The notes: a model not told the origin generated them from the sequence alone. Numbered from the stretch's first letter, positions 10,650-21,572 are shown. The stretch: DNA of 64,000 nucleotides from Gammaproteobacteria bacterium (GCA_029884455.1 JAOUHU010000010.1:1-64000), one strand, 5' to 3'. Translations and numbers: made by a program.

Positions 10650-12017
10650 TCAGCGTAACTGGCCACCTTTGCCGTAGTTGCGCAGATTGGCTTTCTGCAT
10701 CATGCCTTCGTATTGCTGGCTCATGGCATGCGCTTGCAGCTGCGACATGAAGTCCATCGTTACGACGACGAGAATGAGCAAGGATGTGCCACCGAAACTG
10801 AACGGCATGCTGGGGTAGAACATGCGCACGAATTCCGGCAACAGACAAACGCCGGCAATATAGAGAGCACCCCAGAACGTCAATCGGGTTAGTACCTTGT
10901 CAATGTATTCAGCCGTCTGTACTCCGGGTCGAATCCCCGGCACAAACGCGCCTGACCGCTTCAGGTTGTCCGCCGTATCCTTCGAGTTAAACATCAGGGC
11001 GGTATAGAAGAAGCAGAAAAATATGATTAGTGCGGCGTACAGCAACACGTAGACCGGCTGTCCTGGACCGAGATTCGCGCCAATGGTCTGCAGCATGCGT
11101 TGCGTGAAGCTCGGATCGCCACCAGCCGCACCGCCAAAAAACTGCGCGATAGTTGCCGGAAACATCAACAGGCTGGAGGCGAAAATTGGCGGAATCACGC
11201 CGGACATGTTGATCTTGAACGGCAGGTGCGTGCTCTGTGCCTGCACCATTTTCCGGCCCTGTTGACGGCGCGCGTAATTTACAGCGATACGACGCTGGGC
11301 GCGCTCCATGTAGACGACGAATACGATCGCGGCCACGGCCCCGACCAACATGATGATCGACGTCGCCGGCGACATCTCACCGTTGCGAACCAGTTCCGCC
11401 GTTCCGGCGATAGCCGCAGGCAGCCCGGCCACAATGCCGGCAAGAATGATCATCGAGATGCCATTGCCGATACCACGTTCGGTGATTTGTTCACCCAGCC
11501 ACATCAGGAATACGGTGCCCGTGACCAGCGTGATCATCGCTGTAACCAGGAAAGACGTACCCGGATTCACTACCAGGCCACCCTGATTCTGCAGCCATGA
11601 GGCGGCAGCGACCGACTGGAAACTGGCCAGTACAACGGTGCCATAGCGTGTGTACTTGATGATTTGCCGACGCCCCTGCTCACCTTCCTTACGCAACTGC
11701 TGCAGGCTCGGAACGATATGGCTCGCCATCTGCATGATGATCGATGAAGAAATATACGGCATGATGCCCATCGCAAAAATGCCGAATCGCGACAACGCAC
11801 CGCCGGAGAACAGGTTCACCATGCCAAGCAGGTTGCCAGCCTGTTGTTCAAAGAAATCGGCCAGCGCAACCGGGTCCACGCCCGGCACCGGAATATACGT
11901 GCCCGCACGGAATACAATCAGCGCACCAATGAGGAACATAAACCGCGCTTTAAGATCGCCCAGTTTGCTCGCTGCCTGCGCTATGTCACCCGGATTTTGT
12001 AGAGGCCCTTTCGCCAC
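10650..12017 (-). CDS. secY: Protein translocase subunit SecY
   Basis: Channel-forming subunit of the SecYEG translocon in the inner membrane. The 455-residue protein has ten hydrophobic helices; the plug region follows [11 protein letters not shown], and the cytoplasmic loops with [15 protein letters not shown] and [13 protein letters not shown], which contact SecA and ribosomes, are intact. It follows rplO as in the spc operon. Confidence 0.98.
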   Translation of the reverse strand: MAKGPLQNPGDIAQAASKLGDLKARFMFLIGALIVFRAGTYIPVPGVDPVALADFFEQQAGNLLGMVNLFSGGALSRFGIFAMGIMPYISSSIIMQMASHIVPSLQQLRKEGEQGRRQIIKYTRYGTVVLASFQSVAAASWLQNQGGLVVNPGTSFLVTAMITLVTGTVFLMWLGEQITERGIGNGISMIILAGIVAGLPAAIAGTAELVRNGEMSPATSIIMLVGAVAAIVFVVYMERAQRRIAVNYARRQQGRKMVQAQSTHLPFKINMSGVIPPIFASSLLMFPATIAQFFGGAAGGDPSFTQRMLQTIGANLGPGQPVYVLLYAALIIFFCFFYTALMFNSKDTADNLKRSGAFVPGIRPGVQTAEYIDKVLTRLTFWGALYIAGVCLLPEFVRMFYPSMPFSFGGTSLLILVVVTMDFMSQLQAHAMSQQYEGMMQKANLRNYGKGGQLR

Positions 12018-12035
12018 GAAAATTCCCTGAATTCC

Positions 12036-12470
12036 CTAGTCTTCAATACTGCCGCCGGCGCCCGCAATCGCCTCGCGCGCACCTTTGGTTACCGCGATGC
12101 CCTTGAGCTTCACAGCTTTGGTAATTTCACCGGACTTGATGACCTTGACCTTCGTAACGAAGGCTGGCACCAGGTTCGCGGCTTTCAGAACCGCCATGTC
12201 GATTACATCCGCGGTCGGCAGCTCAAGTTCATGCAAGCTCAGTTCCGCAGTCAGTCGTGCCATGCGCGAGCGGAAACCTATTTTTGGCAAACGACGCTGC
12301 AACGGCATCTGGCCGCCCTCGAATCCCACCTTGTGAAATCCGCCTGCACGCGCGTGCTGACCCTTTTGCCCGCGTCCACAGGTCTTGCCCTGGCCGGCAG
12401 AGTGGCCACGGCCGAACCGCTTGCCGGTTTTTTTCGCGCCCTTGCCGGGCGACAAGTCATTGAGTCGCAT
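12036..12470 (-). CDS. rplO: 50S ribosomal protein L15
   Basis: Late-assembling large-subunit protein. The Gly/Arg-rich N-terminus ([20 protein letters not shown]) and the segment [18 protein letters not shown] are diagnostic. Length is 144 residues. It begins one base after the rpmD stop, which implies translational coupling. Confidence 0.97.
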   Translation of the reverse strand: MRLNDLSPGKGAKKTGKRFGRGHSAGQGKTCGRGQKGQHARAGGFHKVGFEGGQMPLQRRLPKIGFRSRMARLTAELSLHELELPTADVIDMAVLKAANLVPAFVTKVKVIKSGEITKAVKLKGIAVTKGAREAIAGAGGSIED

Positions 12471-12471
12471 T

Positions 12472-12660
12472 TCAGGCTTCCTCTACCGACAGCAAATACG
12501 AAATTTGGTTGATCATGCCGCGATTCTCCGGGGTATCGGCAACCTGCACCGACTGATGCATTTTTCGCAGCCCGAGGCCGGTTACGCAGGCACGGTGATT
12601 TTTCAAGCGACCGTGCTTGCTTTTGATGAGCGTTACTTTCAACTCTTTGGAGTCCGCCAT
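12472..12660 (-). CDS. rpmD: 50S ribosomal protein L30
   Basis: A 62-residue protein starting [18 protein letters not shown], with the conserved [20 protein letters not shown]. The open frame extends upstream to 12723, but ATG 12660 gives the normal N-terminus and avoids overlap with rpsE, which ends at 12692. Confidence 0.95.
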   Translation of the reverse strand: MADSKELKVTLIKSKHGRLKNHRACVTGLGLRKMHQSVQVADTPENRGMINQISYLLSVEEA

Positions 12661-12691
12661 GATCTTGTCTCTGCCAGTCTTATGTCCTGGA

Positions 12692-13198
12692 TTAAGCCAG
12701 GATTTCCTTGATTTTCTTGCCACGCTTCGCTGCGATTGCTTGCGGCGAATGAATTGCCTGCAGCGCTTTCATTGTTGCTCGCACCACATTCATCGGGTTG
12801 CGTGAGCCGTAGCTCTTTGCAAGCACGTTGCGAACGCCTGCACACTCGAATACGGCACGCATTGCTCCGCCTGCGATCAGGCCAGTACCTTCAGATGCCG
12901 GCTGCATGTAAACCAGCGTCGCACCGTGGCGAGCCTTCTGCGCATACTGCAATGTGTCACGGTTCAAATTGACGTTGACCATATTCTTGCGTGCACTCTG
13001 CATTGCCTTCTGGATCGCAATCGGCACCTCGCGGGCCTTGCCATAGCCGAAACCAACCTGGCCCTGGCCGTCGCCGACCACGGTCAGCGCCGTAAAGCCA
13101 AACTGCCTGCCGCCTTTGACAACCTTGGCGACACGATTGACCGTTACCAGCTTCTCGATAAAGTCATCATTCGACTGTGTTTGTTCATTTCTTGCCAT
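12692..13198 (-). CDS. rpsE: 30S ribosomal protein S5
   Basis: Fidelity protein at the mRNA entry channel. Its 168 residues contain the S5 double-stranded RNA-binding domain ([19 protein letters not shown], then [17 protein letters not shown]) and the C-terminal fold with [20 protein letters not shown]. Confidence 0.97.
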   Translation of the reverse strand: MARNEQTQSNDDFIEKLVTVNRVAKVVKGGRQFGFTALTVVGDGQGQVGFGYGKAREVPIAIQKAMQSARKNMVNVNLNRDTLQYAQKARHGATLVYMQPASEGTGLIAGGAMRAVFECAGVRNVLAKSYGSRNPMNVVRATMKALQAIHSPQAIAAKRGKKIKEILA

Positions 13199-13207
13199 TA
13201 TTGATCC

Positions 13208-13567
13208 TTAGAACTTTAATCCTGCTTCGCGGGCCGCGTCGGCCAGTGCCTTGATGCGCCCGTGATAGCGATAACCTGAGCGATCAAATGCGACCGAATT
13301 CACTCCGGCTGCCTTGGCCTTCTCCGCAATGCGCGCACCGACAATTGCGGCCGCCTCAACGTTGCCGCCATGCTTCACACCCTTGCGAACCTCCGCTTCC
13401 AAAGTAGAGGCCGCAACAATCACCGTGCCGCCGTCCGGCGCAATTACCTGCGCGTAAATATGACGCGGTGTACGGTGAACGCTGAGGCGATTCACTTCGA
13501 GTTCGGAGATCTTGGCGCGCACCTTGCGGGCCCGGCGTAATCGATTCTGTTTCTTATCGAGCTTCAT
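13208..13567 (-). CDS. rplR: 50S ribosomal protein L18
   Basis: 5S rRNA-binding protein of 119 residues. The conserved [20 protein letters not shown] and the C-terminal [20 protein letters not shown] are present. It sits between rplF and rpsE. Confidence 0.97.
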   Translation of the reverse strand: MKLDKKQNRLRRARKVRAKISELEVNRLSVHRTPRHIYAQVIAPDGGTVIVAASTLEAEVRKGVKHGGNVEAAAIVGARIAEKAKAAGVNSVAFDRSGYRYHGRIKALADAAREAGLKF

Positions 13568-13582
13568 AACGTTCTCGCTGCA

Positions 13583-14116
13583 CTATTTCTTCTTCGCTTC
13601 TTTCAGCACCACACGCTCATTGGCGTAGCGCACACCCTTGCCTTTGTACGGCTCAGGTGGTCGAAAGCGGCGAATCTCTGCTGCAACCTGACCAAGTTGC
13701 TGCTTGTCTGTACCCTTGATAACGATCTCTGTCTGGCTCGGTGTTTCTATATTGATGCCAGCAGGAACCGCGTAGACAACCGGGTGTGAAAACCCGAGAG
13801 TCAGGTTGAGTTTGTTACCCTGCGCCTGGGCGCGGTAACCGACGCCGACCAGCTCGAGCTTGCGCTCAAAACCGGTATGCACGCCGGCTACCATGTTTGC
13901 CAGAATCGCCCGTGTTGTACCCGACATGGCGATAGCGAACTTGGAGCGCGACCGTGGCGTCACCTGCAACAAGCGCTCTTGCTGCTCTATCAGGACCTCG
14001 GAATTCAAAGCCATCGACAACGAGCCCTTGCCGCCCTTGATAGTCACCACACCACCGGCCTGCTGGAACTCAACGCCCTTGGGCAACTCAACTGCTACTT
14101 TTGCAACTCTAGACAT
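13583..14116 (-). CDS. rplF: 50S ribosomal protein L6
   Basis: Two-domain protein near the factor-binding site of the 50S subunit, 177 residues. [17 protein letters not shown] begins domain 1; the C-terminal [20 protein letters not shown] and [14 protein letters not shown] are the L6 signature and RNA-contacting end. Confidence 0.97.
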   Translation of the reverse strand: MSRVAKVAVELPKGVEFQQAGGVVTIKGGKGSLSMALNSEVLIEQQERLLQVTPRSRSKFAIAMSGTTRAILANMVAGVHTGFERKLELVGVGYRAQAQGNKLNLTLGFSHPVVYAVPAGINIETPSQTEIVIKGTDKQQLGQVAAEIRRFRPPEPYKGKGVRYANERVVLKEAKKK

Positions 14117-14148
14117 AGTCTTGTCTCATTTCGGAACGGGTGAGCGCG

Positions 14149-14544
14149 TCAGGAAACAACGCACAAAACCTCGCCACCAATACCTTTTTCTCGAGCCTGC
14201 CGATCGCTCATCACGCCCGCCGACGTCGATACAATTGCGACTCCCAGGCCACCCAACACCTTTGGCAAGTCATCTTTGCCACGGTAAATACGCAGCCCCG
14301 GGCGACTGCTGCGCGCGATGTGGGCAATGACCGGCTCGCCATCGAAATACTTGAGCTCGATAGACAACTTCTTCTCGGCGCCGTCTCCGATGTTCGAATA
14401 GCCTGCGATATAGCCTTCACTTTTCAGTACCGCCGCCACTGCTTCTTTCTCTTTCGAAGCAGGCATGGAAACGCTCACCTTGCGTGCCTTTTGTCCGTTA
14501 CGAATCCGCGTCAGCATATCCGCGATTGGGTCCGTCATACTCAT
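14149..14544 (-). CDS. rpsH: 30S ribosomal protein S8
   Basis: 16S rRNA central-domain binder, 131 residues, with [18 protein letters not shown] at the N-terminus and the signature [20 protein letters not shown] near the C-terminus. In E. coli S8 represses the spc operon by binding at the rplX-rplE junction; I did not identify the matching RNA site here. Confidence 0.97.
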   Translation of the reverse strand: MSMTDPIADMLTRIRNGQKARKVSVSMPASKEKEAVAAVLKSEGYIAGYSNIGDGAEKKLSIELKYFDGEPVIAHIARSSRPGLRIYRGKDDLPKVLGGLGVAIVSTSAGVMSDRQAREKGIGGEVLCVVS

Positions 14545-14556
14545 ACTCGTCTCCGC

Positions 14557-14862
14557 CTACCAACTGGCCTTAGTGAGCCCGGGGATTTCGCCATTCATGG
14601 CGGCTTCGCGGAGCTTGTTGCGACCGAGGCCAAATTTCCGATATACGCCATGCGGGCGGCCGGTTATCGAACAACGATTGCGTTGCCGCGAAGCACTGCC
14701 GTCACGCGGCAGGGCATTCAATTTCGCCTGCGCCACTGCGCGCTCATCGTCGCTGCTGTGAATGCTGCGAATCGTAGCCTTCAGCGCCGCACGTTTTCTT
14801 GCCTGCTGTGCGACCATCTTGCTGCGCTTGCGTTCGCGCATGATCATCGATGTCTTAGCCAT
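14557..14862 (-). CDS. rpsN: 30S ribosomal protein S14 (zinc-free form)
   Basis: A 101-residue long-form S14 starting [20 protein letters not shown] and ending GLTKASW. The C-terminal region ([20 protein letters not shown]) lacks the CXXC pairs of the zinc-binding form. The frame is open upstream to 15045, but ATG 14862 gives the normal start and overlaps the end of rplE by 8 bases. Confidence 0.96.
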   Translation of the reverse strand: MAKTSMIMRERKRSKMVAQQARKRAALKATIRSIHSSDDERAVAQAKLNALPRDGSASRQRNRCSITGRPHGVYRKFGLGRNKLREAAMNGEIPGLTKASW

Positions 14863-15415
14863 CTGCCTTAGTTGCCTTTTGTTTAAACGGAAAATTGAAC
14901 GCTTCCAAAAGCGCCCGGCCTTCCTCAGGATTTCTTGCTGTTGTCGTAATAGTGATATCCATACCGCGCAAAGTATCGATTTCGTCGTAATTGATTTCCG
15001 GGAAAATGATCTGCTCGGTAATGCCCATGCTGTAGTTGCCATCACGGTCGAAAGACTTCGGATTCAGACCGCGAAAGTCCCGAATACGCGGAATAGAAAT
15101 ATTCACGAGTCGATCGAGGAACTCGTACATGCGATCGCCCCGCAAAGTCACTTTGCAACCGATCGGCATGCCGTCGCGAATCTTGAAGCCAGCCACAGAC
15201 TTGCGAGACAGCGTAGTCAACGGACGCTGCCCGGAAATCTTCTGCATATCCGCACGGGCATTTTCAATAACCTTCTTGTCTGCCACAGCCTCACCGACGC
15301 CCATGTTGAGCGTAATCTTGGTGATGCGCGGCACCGCCATCCTGTTTGTCAGGCCAAGCCGTTGCTGGATTTGACCCAACAGCTCGGATTCGTATTTTTC
15401 ACGGAGTCTTGCCAT
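14855..15415 (-). CDS. rplE: 50S ribosomal protein L5
   Basis: 5S rRNA-binding protein of 186 residues. It has the conserved [40 protein letters not shown] and the C-terminal [20 protein letters not shown]. It starts one base after the rplX stop. Confidence 0.97.
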   Translation of the reverse strand: MARLREKYESELLGQIQQRLGLTNRMAVPRITKITLNMGVGEAVADKKVIENARADMQKISGQRPLTTLSRKSVAGFKIRDGMPIGCKVTLRGDRMYEFLDRLVNISIPRIRDFRGLNPKSFDRDGNYSMGITEQIIFPEINYDEIDTLRGMDITITTTARNPEEGRALLEAFNFPFKQKATKADG

Positions 15416-15416
15416 A

Positions 15417-15731
15417 TCAGATATCCACTACATCGCCGCTTTTGAAGACGCGCACTTTGTTACCGTCCTTCGCGACACGAAAACCAACCCGCTCGCCCTG
15501 CTTGGACTTCGGGTTAAAAACGAGTACGTTCGATACACTGATGGGCATCGGCTTGTCTTTGATGCCGCCAGGTTCGCCAACATTCGGGTTCGGCTTGATG
15601 TGTTTCTTGGCCAGGTTGACGCCCTCTACCAGTACACGCCCGTCATCGAATACCTGCAAAACAGTGCCGCGCCGGCCCTTGTCCTTGCCGGTTTTGACGA
15701 TAACCTCGTCGCCCTTCCTAATCTTGTTCAT
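15417..15731 (-). CDS. rplX: 50S ribosomal protein L24
   Basis: Assembly initiator of the 50S subunit, 104 residues. The KOW motif is seen in [20 protein letters not shown] near the N-terminus, followed by [17 protein letters not shown]. The start lies 2 bases after the rplN stop. Confidence 0.97.
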   Translation of the reverse strand: MNKIRKGDEVIVKTGKDKGRRGTVLQVFDDGRVLVEGVNLAKKHIKPNPNVGEPGGIKDKPMPISVSNVLVFNPKSKQGERVGFRVAKDGNKVRVFKSGDVVDI

Positions 15732-15733
15732 TA

Positions 15734-16102
15734 CTAAAGAACCTCAGGCGCCAGTGAAATAATCTTCATAAAACGCGACGTACGCAGCTCGCGCGTAACC
15801 GGGCCAAATATACGAGTGCCAATTGGCTCAAGGCGAGCATTCAGCAAAACCGCGGCGTTGCCATCAAAACGAATCAGCGAACCATCGTCACGACGCACGC
15901 CCTTACGCGTGCGAACAACCACTGCGTTGTACACCTCACCCTTCTTCACCTTACCGCGAGGTATAGCATCCTTCACACTTACCTTGATGACGTCGCCAAC
16001 ACCTGCATAACGGCGTTTCGATCCACCCAACACCTTGATGCACTGCACGCGGCGAGCACCAGAATTATCGGCTGCGTCAAGAACTGTCTGCATTTGAATC
16101 AT
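15734..16102 (-). CDS. rplN: 50S ribosomal protein L14
   Basis: Intersubunit-face protein of 122 residues. [20 protein letters not shown] and [20 protein letters not shown] are diagnostic. MIQ matches the usual N-terminus, so I keep the first ATG. Confidence 0.97.
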   Translation of the reverse strand: MIQMQTVLDAADNSGARRVQCIKVLGGSKRRYAGVGDVIKVSVKDAIPRGKVKKGEVYNAVVVRTRKGVRRDDGSLIRFDGNAAVLLNARLEPIGTRIFGPVTRELRTSRFMKIISLAPEVL

Positions 16103-16120
16103 GACTAATTCCTTAACCCA

Positions 16121-16393
16121 TTACCGGTCGGCTGCGCGCTCGACCACATCAACAACTGTCCACGACTTGTTTTTCGAAATCGGCCTGCATTCGGAAATCG
16201 TCACACGATCGCCCGGCTTGCACTCATTGTTCGCGTCATGAGCAAGCAGCTTGCTGGTACGGCGCACATACTTGCCATACACCGGGTGCTTGATCCTGCG
16301 TTCAATAGCGACCGAGACCGTCTTGTCCATCTTGTCACTTACTACGCGCCCAACCAGCGTGCGTTTTGTCTTGTTCTCTTCACTCATTGTCAT
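16121..16393 (-). CDS. rpsQ: 30S ribosomal protein S17
   Basis: Early-assembly 16S rRNA binder with an OB fold, 90 residues. [33 protein letters not shown] and [18 protein letters not shown] are conserved. ATG 16393 gives an ATGA overlap with the rpmC stop; a second in-frame ATG at 16387 is also possible. Confidence 0.97.
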   Translation of the reverse strand: MTMSEENKTKRTLVGRVVSDKMDKTVSVAIERRIKHPVYGKYVRRTSKLLAHDANNECKPGDRVTISECRPISKNKSWTVVDVVERAADR

Positions 16394-16590
16394 TTACCTG
16401 CTGCGCGTTGCAGCTCGTTCAGAACTGTCTTGACGCGCGCGATATCCTTGCGTACGCGGCGATGCTGTGTGTGCTTCGGCAACTCACCGGTTGCCTGTTG
16501 CATGCGCAGGTTGAATTGCTCGCGGCGCAACGACACTAATTCTGCGTTGAGCTCCTCTACTGATTTCTTGCGGAGTTCCTGAACTTCCAT
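16390..16590 (-). CDS. rpmC: 50S ribosomal protein L29
   Basis: Exit-tunnel rim protein that helps dock trigger factor and SRP. It has 66 residues from [20 protein letters not shown], with the conserved [20 protein letters not shown] 16590 overlaps the rplP stop (TGATG); a GTG one codon upstream is less likely. Confidence 0.95.
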   Translation of the reverse strand: MEVQELRKKSVEELNAELVSLRREQFNLRMQQATGELPKHTQHRRVRKDIARVKTVLNELQRAAGK

Positions 16591-17003
16591 CACATCACCT
16601 GCCGGGACACAAAAGAGGTTGTAAACGGAATCTTTGCAGCCGCAAGACGAAACGCCTCACGCGCGATGTCTTCGGTCACACCTTCCATTTCATATAAAAC
16701 ACGGCCCGGTTGAATCTGACATACCCAGTATTCAACGTTGCCTTTGCCCTTACCCTGGCGCACTTCAAGCGGCTTCTTGGTAATTGGCTTATCCGGGAAA
16801 ACCCGAATCCAGATCTTGCCGCCACGCTTGATATAGCGAGTCATCGCACGCCGAGCCGCTTCAATCTGCCGCGCCGTCATGCGGCCACGTGAGGTGGCCT
16901 TCAGTCCATAGGTGCCGAACGCAACTGTGCTGCCACGCTCCGCCAGACCGCGATTGCGCCCCTTGTGCTGTTTTCGAAACTTCGTTCGTTTAGGCTGTAA
17001 CAT
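16590..17003 (-). CDS. rplP: 50S ribosomal protein L16
   Basis: Protein near the A site and peptidyl-transferase centre, 137 residues. [40 protein letters not shown] and [20 protein letters not shown] are diagnostic. Confidence 0.97.
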   Translation of the reverse strand: MLQPKRTKFRKQHKGRNRGLAERGSTVAFGTYGLKATSRGRMTARQIEAARRAMTRYIKRGGKIWIRVFPDKPITKKPLEVRQGKGKGNVEYWVCQIQPGRVLYEMEGVTEDIAREAFRLAAAKIPFTTSFVSRQVM

Positions 17004-17031
17004 CTCTTATTCTCTAATCTGCACGACGTAA

Positions 17032-17724
17032 CTAGGAACGCGCGCCTGCGGCGGCGTCTGCGGTCTCCGCCGCAATCACTTCAGGTTTATCAAATACTTC
17101 GCCCTTGAATATCCAGACCTTCACGCCAATGACGCCGTACGTTGTGTTTGCTTCCGAAAAACCGTAATCAATATCTGCACGTAACGTGTGCAGAGGCACA
17201 CGACCTTCGCGATACCATTCCGACCGGGCAATTTCAGCACCATTCAGCCGGCCACCAATCTTCACCTTGATTCCTTCTGCGCCTACTCGCATCGTATTGG
17301 TAACCGCACGCTTCATGGCACGGCGAAACATGACACGCCGCTCCAGTTGCTGCGCTATGCCTTCAGCAACGAGCTGCGCATCCAGTTCCGGTTTACGGAC
17401 TTCATTGATGTTGATACGCACATCGGCAATGGTCATGCCGGTAAGCTTCGCCAATTCCGCGCGCAGGCTTTCGATGTCCTCACCCTTCTTGCCGATCACA
17501 ATGCCGGGTCGCGCAGTATGAATCGTTACATTAACCTTCTTCGCCGGCCGCTCGATCGTGATATGGCTTACGGAAGCCTCCTTGAGCTTCTTTTTGATGC
17601 GCTGCCGCAAGATGTAGTCAGCATTGATATAGCTGGCAAAAGTCTTGCCGTCTGCATACCACTTGGACGTCCAGTCTTTTACGATGCCTAAGCGAATTCC
17701 CGTTGGATGTACTTTCTGACCCAT
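17032..17724 (-). CDS. rpsC: 30S ribosomal protein S3
   Basis: mRNA entry-site helicase component of the 30S head, 230 residues. [20 protein letters not shown] starts the protein, the KH motif is in [20 protein letters not shown], and the C-terminal domain has [20 protein letters not shown]. The 3' end adds a short Ala-rich tail. Confidence 0.97.
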   Translation of the reverse strand: MGQKVHPTGIRLGIVKDWTSKWYADGKTFASYINADYILRQRIKKKLKEASVSHITIERPAKKVNVTIHTARPGIVIGKKGEDIESLRAELAKLTGMTIADVRININEVRKPELDAQLVAEGIAQQLERRVMFRRAMKRAVTNTMRVGAEGIKVKIGGRLNGAEIARSEWYREGRVPLHTLRADIDYGFSEANTTYGVIGVKVWIFKGEVFDKPEVIAAETADAAAGARS

Positions 17725-17729
17725 ACTGT

Positions 17730-18062
17730 TTACTCGTCTGCCACGCGAATAGTTATGTGGCTGTTACGCTTGATAATGCGTGCGCCGCGACCCTTGGCCC
17801 GTGCGCGAAACCGCTTGAACGTCGGTGCTTCGTTAACTTCGATCGTCGCAATCTTCAGTTCATCAATGTCTGCGCCATGATTGTGCTCGGCATTGGCGAC
17901 TGCTGACTCCAGGACCTTCTTCACGATGCGTGCACTTTTCTTCGGTGTGAAAGCCAATGTGCGCAATGCATCGTCCACCGACTTGCCGCGAATGGCATCA
18001 GCCATCAGTCGGCATTTCTGCGGTGAAATACGTGCATAACGAAGTGTTGCTGCAACTTGCAT
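17730..18062 (-). CDS. rplV: 50S ribosomal protein L22
   Basis: Exit-tunnel constriction protein of 110 residues. It begins [20 protein letters not shown]. The tunnel-lining hairpin is in [20 protein letters not shown], the region where macrolide-resistance changes occur; I see no obvious deletion there. Confidence 0.97.
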   Translation of the reverse strand: MQVAATLRYARISPQKCRLMADAIRGKSVDDALRTLAFTPKKSARIVKKVLESAVANAEHNHGADIDELKIATIEVNEAPTFKRFRARAKGRGARIIKRNSHITIRVADE

Positions 18063-18081
18063 TAGTGATTACTCCTCCGGC

Positions 18082-18354
18082 CTACTTCGTCTTCCGGTCA
18101 CCAGAGTGACCACGGAACGTTCTTGTGGCAGCAAACTCGCCAAGCTTGTGACCAACCATGTTCTCGGATACCAACACCGGCACATGCTGCCGACCGTTAT
18201 GCACAGCGATTGTCAGTCCGACCATGTCGGGCAGAATCATTGAGCGCCGTGACCAGGTCTTGATCGGGCGACGATCATTCTTGGCGGCGGCTTCCGCGAC
18301 CTTTTTTGACAGGTGCGTATCGACGAACGGGCCTTTTCTCACACTACGTGGCAT
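18082..18354 (-). CDS. rpsS: 30S ribosomal protein S19
   Basis: 30S head protein, 90 residues. [39 protein letters not shown] and [19 protein letters not shown] match the family over its whole length. Confidence 0.97.
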   Translation of the reverse strand: MPRSVRKGPFVDTHLSKKVAEAAAKNDRRPIKTWSRRSMILPDMVGLTIAVHNGRQHVPVLVSENMVGHKLGEFAATRTFRGHSGDRKTK

Positions 18355-18369
18355 TGCTATATCCCTTAA

Positions 18370-19197
18370 CTAGCGCTTTTTACGACGACGCACGATCATG
18401 CCGTCCGTCCGCTTATTGGCGCGCGTCTTCGCGCCCTTCGTTTTCTTGCCCCATGGACTCACTGGATGGCGGCCAGCAGATGTGCGGCCTTCGCCACCAC
18501 CATGCGGATGATCAATCGGGTTCATGGCAACACCACGAACCGTCGGTCGCACGCCCCGCCAGCGCATCGCTCCAGCCTTGCCGATCTTGCGCAAATTGTG
18601 CTCGCCATGACCAACTTCGCCGATCGTGGCACGACAGTCGATGTGTATCTTGCGCACTTCGCCGGAGCGCAAGCGCACCGATGCATAGGCCCCTTCCCGA
18701 GCTGCGAGCTGCGCTGAAGTGCCGGCTGATCGAGCCAACTGGCCGCCCTTACCGACCTTCATCTCAATATTGTGAATGACGGTACCAACAGGGATGGCAC
18801 GCAATGGCAGGGCATTACCCGGCTTGATCGCGGCATCGTCACCGCTCAGGACTACCTGGTCGGCAACCATGCCTTTAGGCGCAAGGATGTAACGGCGCTC
18901 GCCGTCCGCGTAGCGAAGCAGGGCGATATGTGCACTGCGATTCGGATCGTATTCAAGCCGCTCGACAACCGCTGCAATGCCATCCTTATCGCGCTTGAAA
19001 TCAATCATGCGGTAGTGCTGCTTGTGGCCACCGCCCTGGTGACGCACCGTAATGCGACCATAGTGATTGCGCCCGCCGGTTGAGTTCTTTTTCTCAATTA
19101 ACGCGGCATGTGGCTTACCCTTGTGCAAGTCCGGCGTTTTGACGGAAACGACAAAACGGCGCCCGGGTGAAGTCGGTTTGTTTATATGCAGTGACAT
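18370..19197 (-). CDS. rplB: 50S ribosomal protein L2
   Basis: Core protein needed for subunit association and peptidyl transfer, 275 residues. [20 protein letters not shown] and the catalytic-region signature [20 protein letters not shown], which holds the key histidine, are intact. Confidence 0.98.
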   Translation of the reverse strand: MSLHINKPTSPGRRFVVSVKTPDLHKGKPHAALIEKKNSTGGRNHYGRITVRHQGGGHKQHYRMIDFKRDKDGIAAVVERLEYDPNRSAHIALLRYADGERRYILAPKGMVADQVVLSGDDAAIKPGNALPLRAIPVGTVIHNIEMKVGKGGQLARSAGTSAQLAAREGAYASVRLRSGEVRKIHIDCRATIGEVGHGEHNLRKIGKAGAMRWRGVRPTVRGVAMNPIDHPHGGGEGRTSAGRHPVSPWGKKTKGAKTRANKRTDGMIVRRRKKR

Positions 19198-19208
19198 TAG
19201 TCTTGACC

Positions 19209-19517
19209 TTATTCCGTACCCAGCATCGTCTCTACCTGGCTACCGTCTGCCAGAGTGACATATGCCTTCTTCCAGTCGTTACGACGACCGCGTGTCTGCC
19301 CAAAGCGTTTGGTCTTGCCATCAATGTTGGCAACGGTCACGCCAGAGACCTTTACCTCGAACAACAGCTCGACGGCCTGCTTAATCTCTTTCTTTGTCGC
19401 GTCAGTGCGAACTTTCAAAACAACCTGGTTCACTTCGGCTACGCGATGACTTTTTTCTGACACGTGCGGACCGCGGATTACGGTCAACAGCCTTTCCTGG
19501 TGGCCGGCATTGCTCAT
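19209..19517 (-). CDS. rplW: 50S ribosomal protein L23
   Basis: Exit-tunnel protein that docks trigger factor and SRP, 102 residues. [20 protein letters not shown] and [20 protein letters not shown] are conserved. It overlaps the end of rplD by four bases (ATGA). Confidence 0.96.
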   Translation of the reverse strand: MSNAGHQERLLTVIRGPHVSEKSHRVAEVNQVVLKVRTDATKKEIKQAVELLFEVKVSGVTVANIDGKTKRFGQTRGRRNDWKKAYVTLADGSQVETMLGTE

Positions 19518-20116
19518 GACAAACGCTCCTCGATCAGCTTCAGTGCTGGCAATGTAACCAGCACCTTCTCGAAACGGATCAGTACGACCGGATCGATGGA
19601 CGCGGCGTCGCAGATACCAACGTGCGGCAAATTACGTGCCGCCAAAAATACGTTTTCATCAAACGCCTCATTCAGAATCAGCACGTTGTCCAGGTTCAGT
19701 TCTTTCAATCGGCTGGCCAGCAATTTGGTCTTCGGTGCCTCAAGCTGCAAATCCTTGACCACGATCAGCCGTTCCTGGCGCACCAGTTCAGACAGCATCG
19801 AGCGCATCGCCGCGCGATACATTTTCTTATTGACCTTCTGTTCATAGCTGCGTGGCCTCGCCGCGAAAGTCCGACCGCCGCCGACCCAGATCGGGCTGCG
19901 GCTGGTACCCGCGCGGGCACGGCCTGTGCCTTTCTGTGCCCACGGCTTTGAGGCACCACCACTAACGTCCGAACGCCGCTTCTGTGCTTTGGTGCCGGCG
20001 CGAGCGCCGGCCAAATACGCCGTGACAACCTGGTGCACGAGTGGCTCATTAAATTCTGCGCCGAAAGCGGTATCCAGCACATCCACCGAGCCGCTGCCTT
20101 GCATCTTCAGTTTCAT
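19514..20116 (-). CDS. rplD: 50S ribosomal protein L4
   Basis: Exit-tunnel constriction protein of 200 residues. The extended loop is at [20 protein letters not shown]. In E. coli L4 also represses its own operon by binding the S10 leader upstream of rpsJ. Here the only long leader in the operon lies upstream of rplC, so any such control would act there. Its start overlaps the rplC stop by one base. Confidence 0.97.
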   Translation of the reverse strand: MKLKMQGSGSVDVLDTAFGAEFNEPLVHQVVTAYLAGARAGTKAQKRRSDVSGGASKPWAQKGTGRARAGTSRSPIWVGGGRTFAARPRSYEQKVNKKMYRAAMRSMLSELVRQERLIVVKDLQLEAPKTKLLASRLKELNLDNVLILNEAFDENVFLAARNLPHVGICDAASIDPVVLIRFEKVLVTLPALKLIEERLS

Positions 20117-20772
20117 TACGACGCCCTCTTATTGCGGCCTTTCACAGCCGGGCGAACGATGACGCTGGCACCGGCATGTCCTGGTACCGCGCCTTTTACC
20201 AACAACAGGTTTCGTTCCGCATCGACACGAACAACAATCAGGCTCTGTGCAGTGCGGCGCACATTCCCCAGGTGACCCGACATCTTCTTGCCCTTGAAAA
20301 CGCGGCCTGGCGTCTGATTCTGGCCAATAGAGCCGGGAACGCGGTGCGACCTTGAGTTTCCATGGGTCGCGTCCTGGGTACGAAAGTGATGCCGTTTTAC
20401 AGTACCGGCAAATCCCTTGCCGATCGTGGTGCCAACAACATCAACTTTCTGGCCAACCTCGAAGGCGGAAACATTGATTTCGGTACCAGTCGCGACATCA
20501 GCGGCTTCTTTTTCGTCCAGCCGAAATTCGGTGCTCAGGTCGCCGGCTTCAACATTCGCTTTTGCAAAATGGCCAGCTTGCGCCCTGGAAACGTGCGACG
20601 GCTTACGCTTGCCGGCGGTTACCTGCACTGCGCAATAGCCGTCGCTCTCAACCGTCTTTACCTGGGAGATGCGGTTCGGCTGCGCCTCGATCACAGTCAC
20701 GGGCACAGAAATCCCGTCTGCCGTGAACACGCGTGTCATGCCGCACTTGCGGCCAACAAGACCCATTGTCAT
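20116..20772 (-). CDS. rplC: 50S ribosomal protein L3
   Basis: Assembly-initiator protein near the peptidyl-transferase centre. [20 protein letters not shown] starts the conserved region, and [20 protein letters not shown] with the Gln methylated in other bacteria is intact. I chose ATG 20772 (MTMGLVGRK, 218 residues), because AGAGG lies 8 bases upstream; an in-frame TTG at 20778 and an ATG at 20766 are alternatives. It is the first gene after the unusual 463-base gap and so likely the first gene of its own transcript. Confidence 0.96.
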   Translation of the reverse strand: MTMGLVGRKCGMTRVFTADGISVPVTVIEAQPNRISQVKTVESDGYCAVQVTAGKRKPSHVSRAQAGHFAKANVEAGDLSTEFRLDEKEAADVATGTEINVSAFEVGQKVDVVGTTIGKGFAGTVKRHHFRTQDATHGNSRSHRVPGSIGQNQTPGRVFKGKKMSGHLGNVRRTAQSLIVVRVDAERNLLLVKGAVPGHAGASVIVRPAVKGRNKRAS

Positions 20773-21122
20773 CTTCAAAACCTCTAACTGACTACGATTG
20801 GTCAGTCGCTAATCCAAAAATCTCTGTCACCGCGCGGATTTCGATTGATCCGAACTGTTGTGCCTGCCTGTCGGCGGCCGCCATGCAGGCGACGCCCAAA
20901 CTCCAGACATGCGAAAGGGCCAGCCATCGCCGAGAACATCATGTTCTCAAAAGCTCTGGGGCTGACCCTGGTTCCGAATCGATACATCATGATCGCTTCG
21001 GCGATCCGGGATTTGCAGTGTCACCTTCGGTTGCCTGGTGACTGAATATTCAGGCGTCACTATGACTACAGTGGCGCCTGATCCAGAATTGGCCGACTCC
21101 CGGCCCGGCCAAATCCAGCGAG
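20773..21122 (-). promoter_or_regulatory. Long structured leader of rplC (S10 operon), candidate autoregulatory RNA
   Basis: Predicted 5' leader of about 350 bases between the promoter at 21129-21156 and rplC; it contains no credible gene. Strong stems are seen. CAGGCGTCAC (21051-21060) pairs with GTGGCGCCTG (21071-21080) with one mismatch. The same CAGGC can instead pair with GCCTG at 21033-21037 across CTGAATATTCAG, giving mutually exclusive folds. GATCGC/GCGATC follows at 20991-21006, then a palindrome (GAGAACAT/ATGTTCTC, 20931-20947) inside a larger imperfect stem, and a GC-rich stem near 20870-20890. The E. coli S10 leader lies upstream of rpsJ, so this would be a relocated or lineage-specific leader. 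No Rfam family was recognised. Confidence 0.55.
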
Positions 21123-21128
21123 CCCGCA

Positions 21129-21156
21129 ATTATAGCCGCAAAACCGCTTCGCACAA
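21129..21156 (-). promoter_or_regulatory. Sigma-70-type promoter inside the S10 region, driving rplC
   Basis: On the minus strand TTGTGC (21151-21156) is followed after 16 bases by a perfect TATAAT (21129-21134). It lies about 85 bases after the rpsJ stop. Predicted transcription would start near 21122 and run into the structured leader and rplC. Confidence 0.65.
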
Positions 21157-21241
21157 GGCTTTTTGCCCTCGCGCCAGGCCTTTTTTTTCTGATTGCGGTC
21201 CTGGGCTCTCGACTATGCCCTAACTATCTGTTTTTAAACGC

Positions 21242-21556
21242 TTAATTCAGCTTGATCTGAACATCGACGCCAGCCGGCAATTCGAGCTTCATGAGCGCGT
21301 CAACCGTCTTGTCCGTCGGGTCAACAATGTCCATGAGGCGCTTGTGCGTGCGGATCTCGTACTGGTCACGTGCATCCTTGTTGACGTGCGGCGAGATCAG
21401 GATCGTGAAACGCTCTTTTTTCATCGGCAAGGGAATCGGGCCCTTGACGGTCGCACCGGTCCGCTTTGCCGTGTCCACGATCTCGCGCGCCGAGTTGTCG
21501 ATCAGCCGATGATCAAACGCTTTCAGTCGAATACGTATGTTTTGATTGGTTGCCAT
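21242..21556 (-). CDS. rpsJ: 30S ribosomal protein S10
   Basis: 30S head protein that also serves as NusE in antitermination complexes with NusB and NusG. Its 104 residues contain [20 protein letters not shown] and the signature [20 protein letters not shown]. It lies 61 bases after tuf and 463 bases before rplC, so by spacing it belongs with the str operon and not with the rest of the S10 genes. Confidence 0.97.
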   Translation of the reverse strand: MATNQNIRIRLKAFDHRLIDNSAREIVDTAKRTGATVKGPIPLPMKKERFTILISPHVNKDARDQYEIRTHKRLMDIVDPTDKTVDALMKLELPAGVDVQIKLN

Positions 21557-21572
21557 GTTATTTCCCTGTATC

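Noticed and set aside
20802..20990. A 62-codon frame inside the rplC leader
   Set aside because: No ribosome site; it spans a palindrome and stems whose repeats explain its composition.
21151..21190. A plus-strand terminator-like sequence (AAGGC ... GCCTT then T-run)
   Set aside because: The stem is only 5 bases with an 18-base loop and no plus-strand gene ends there.
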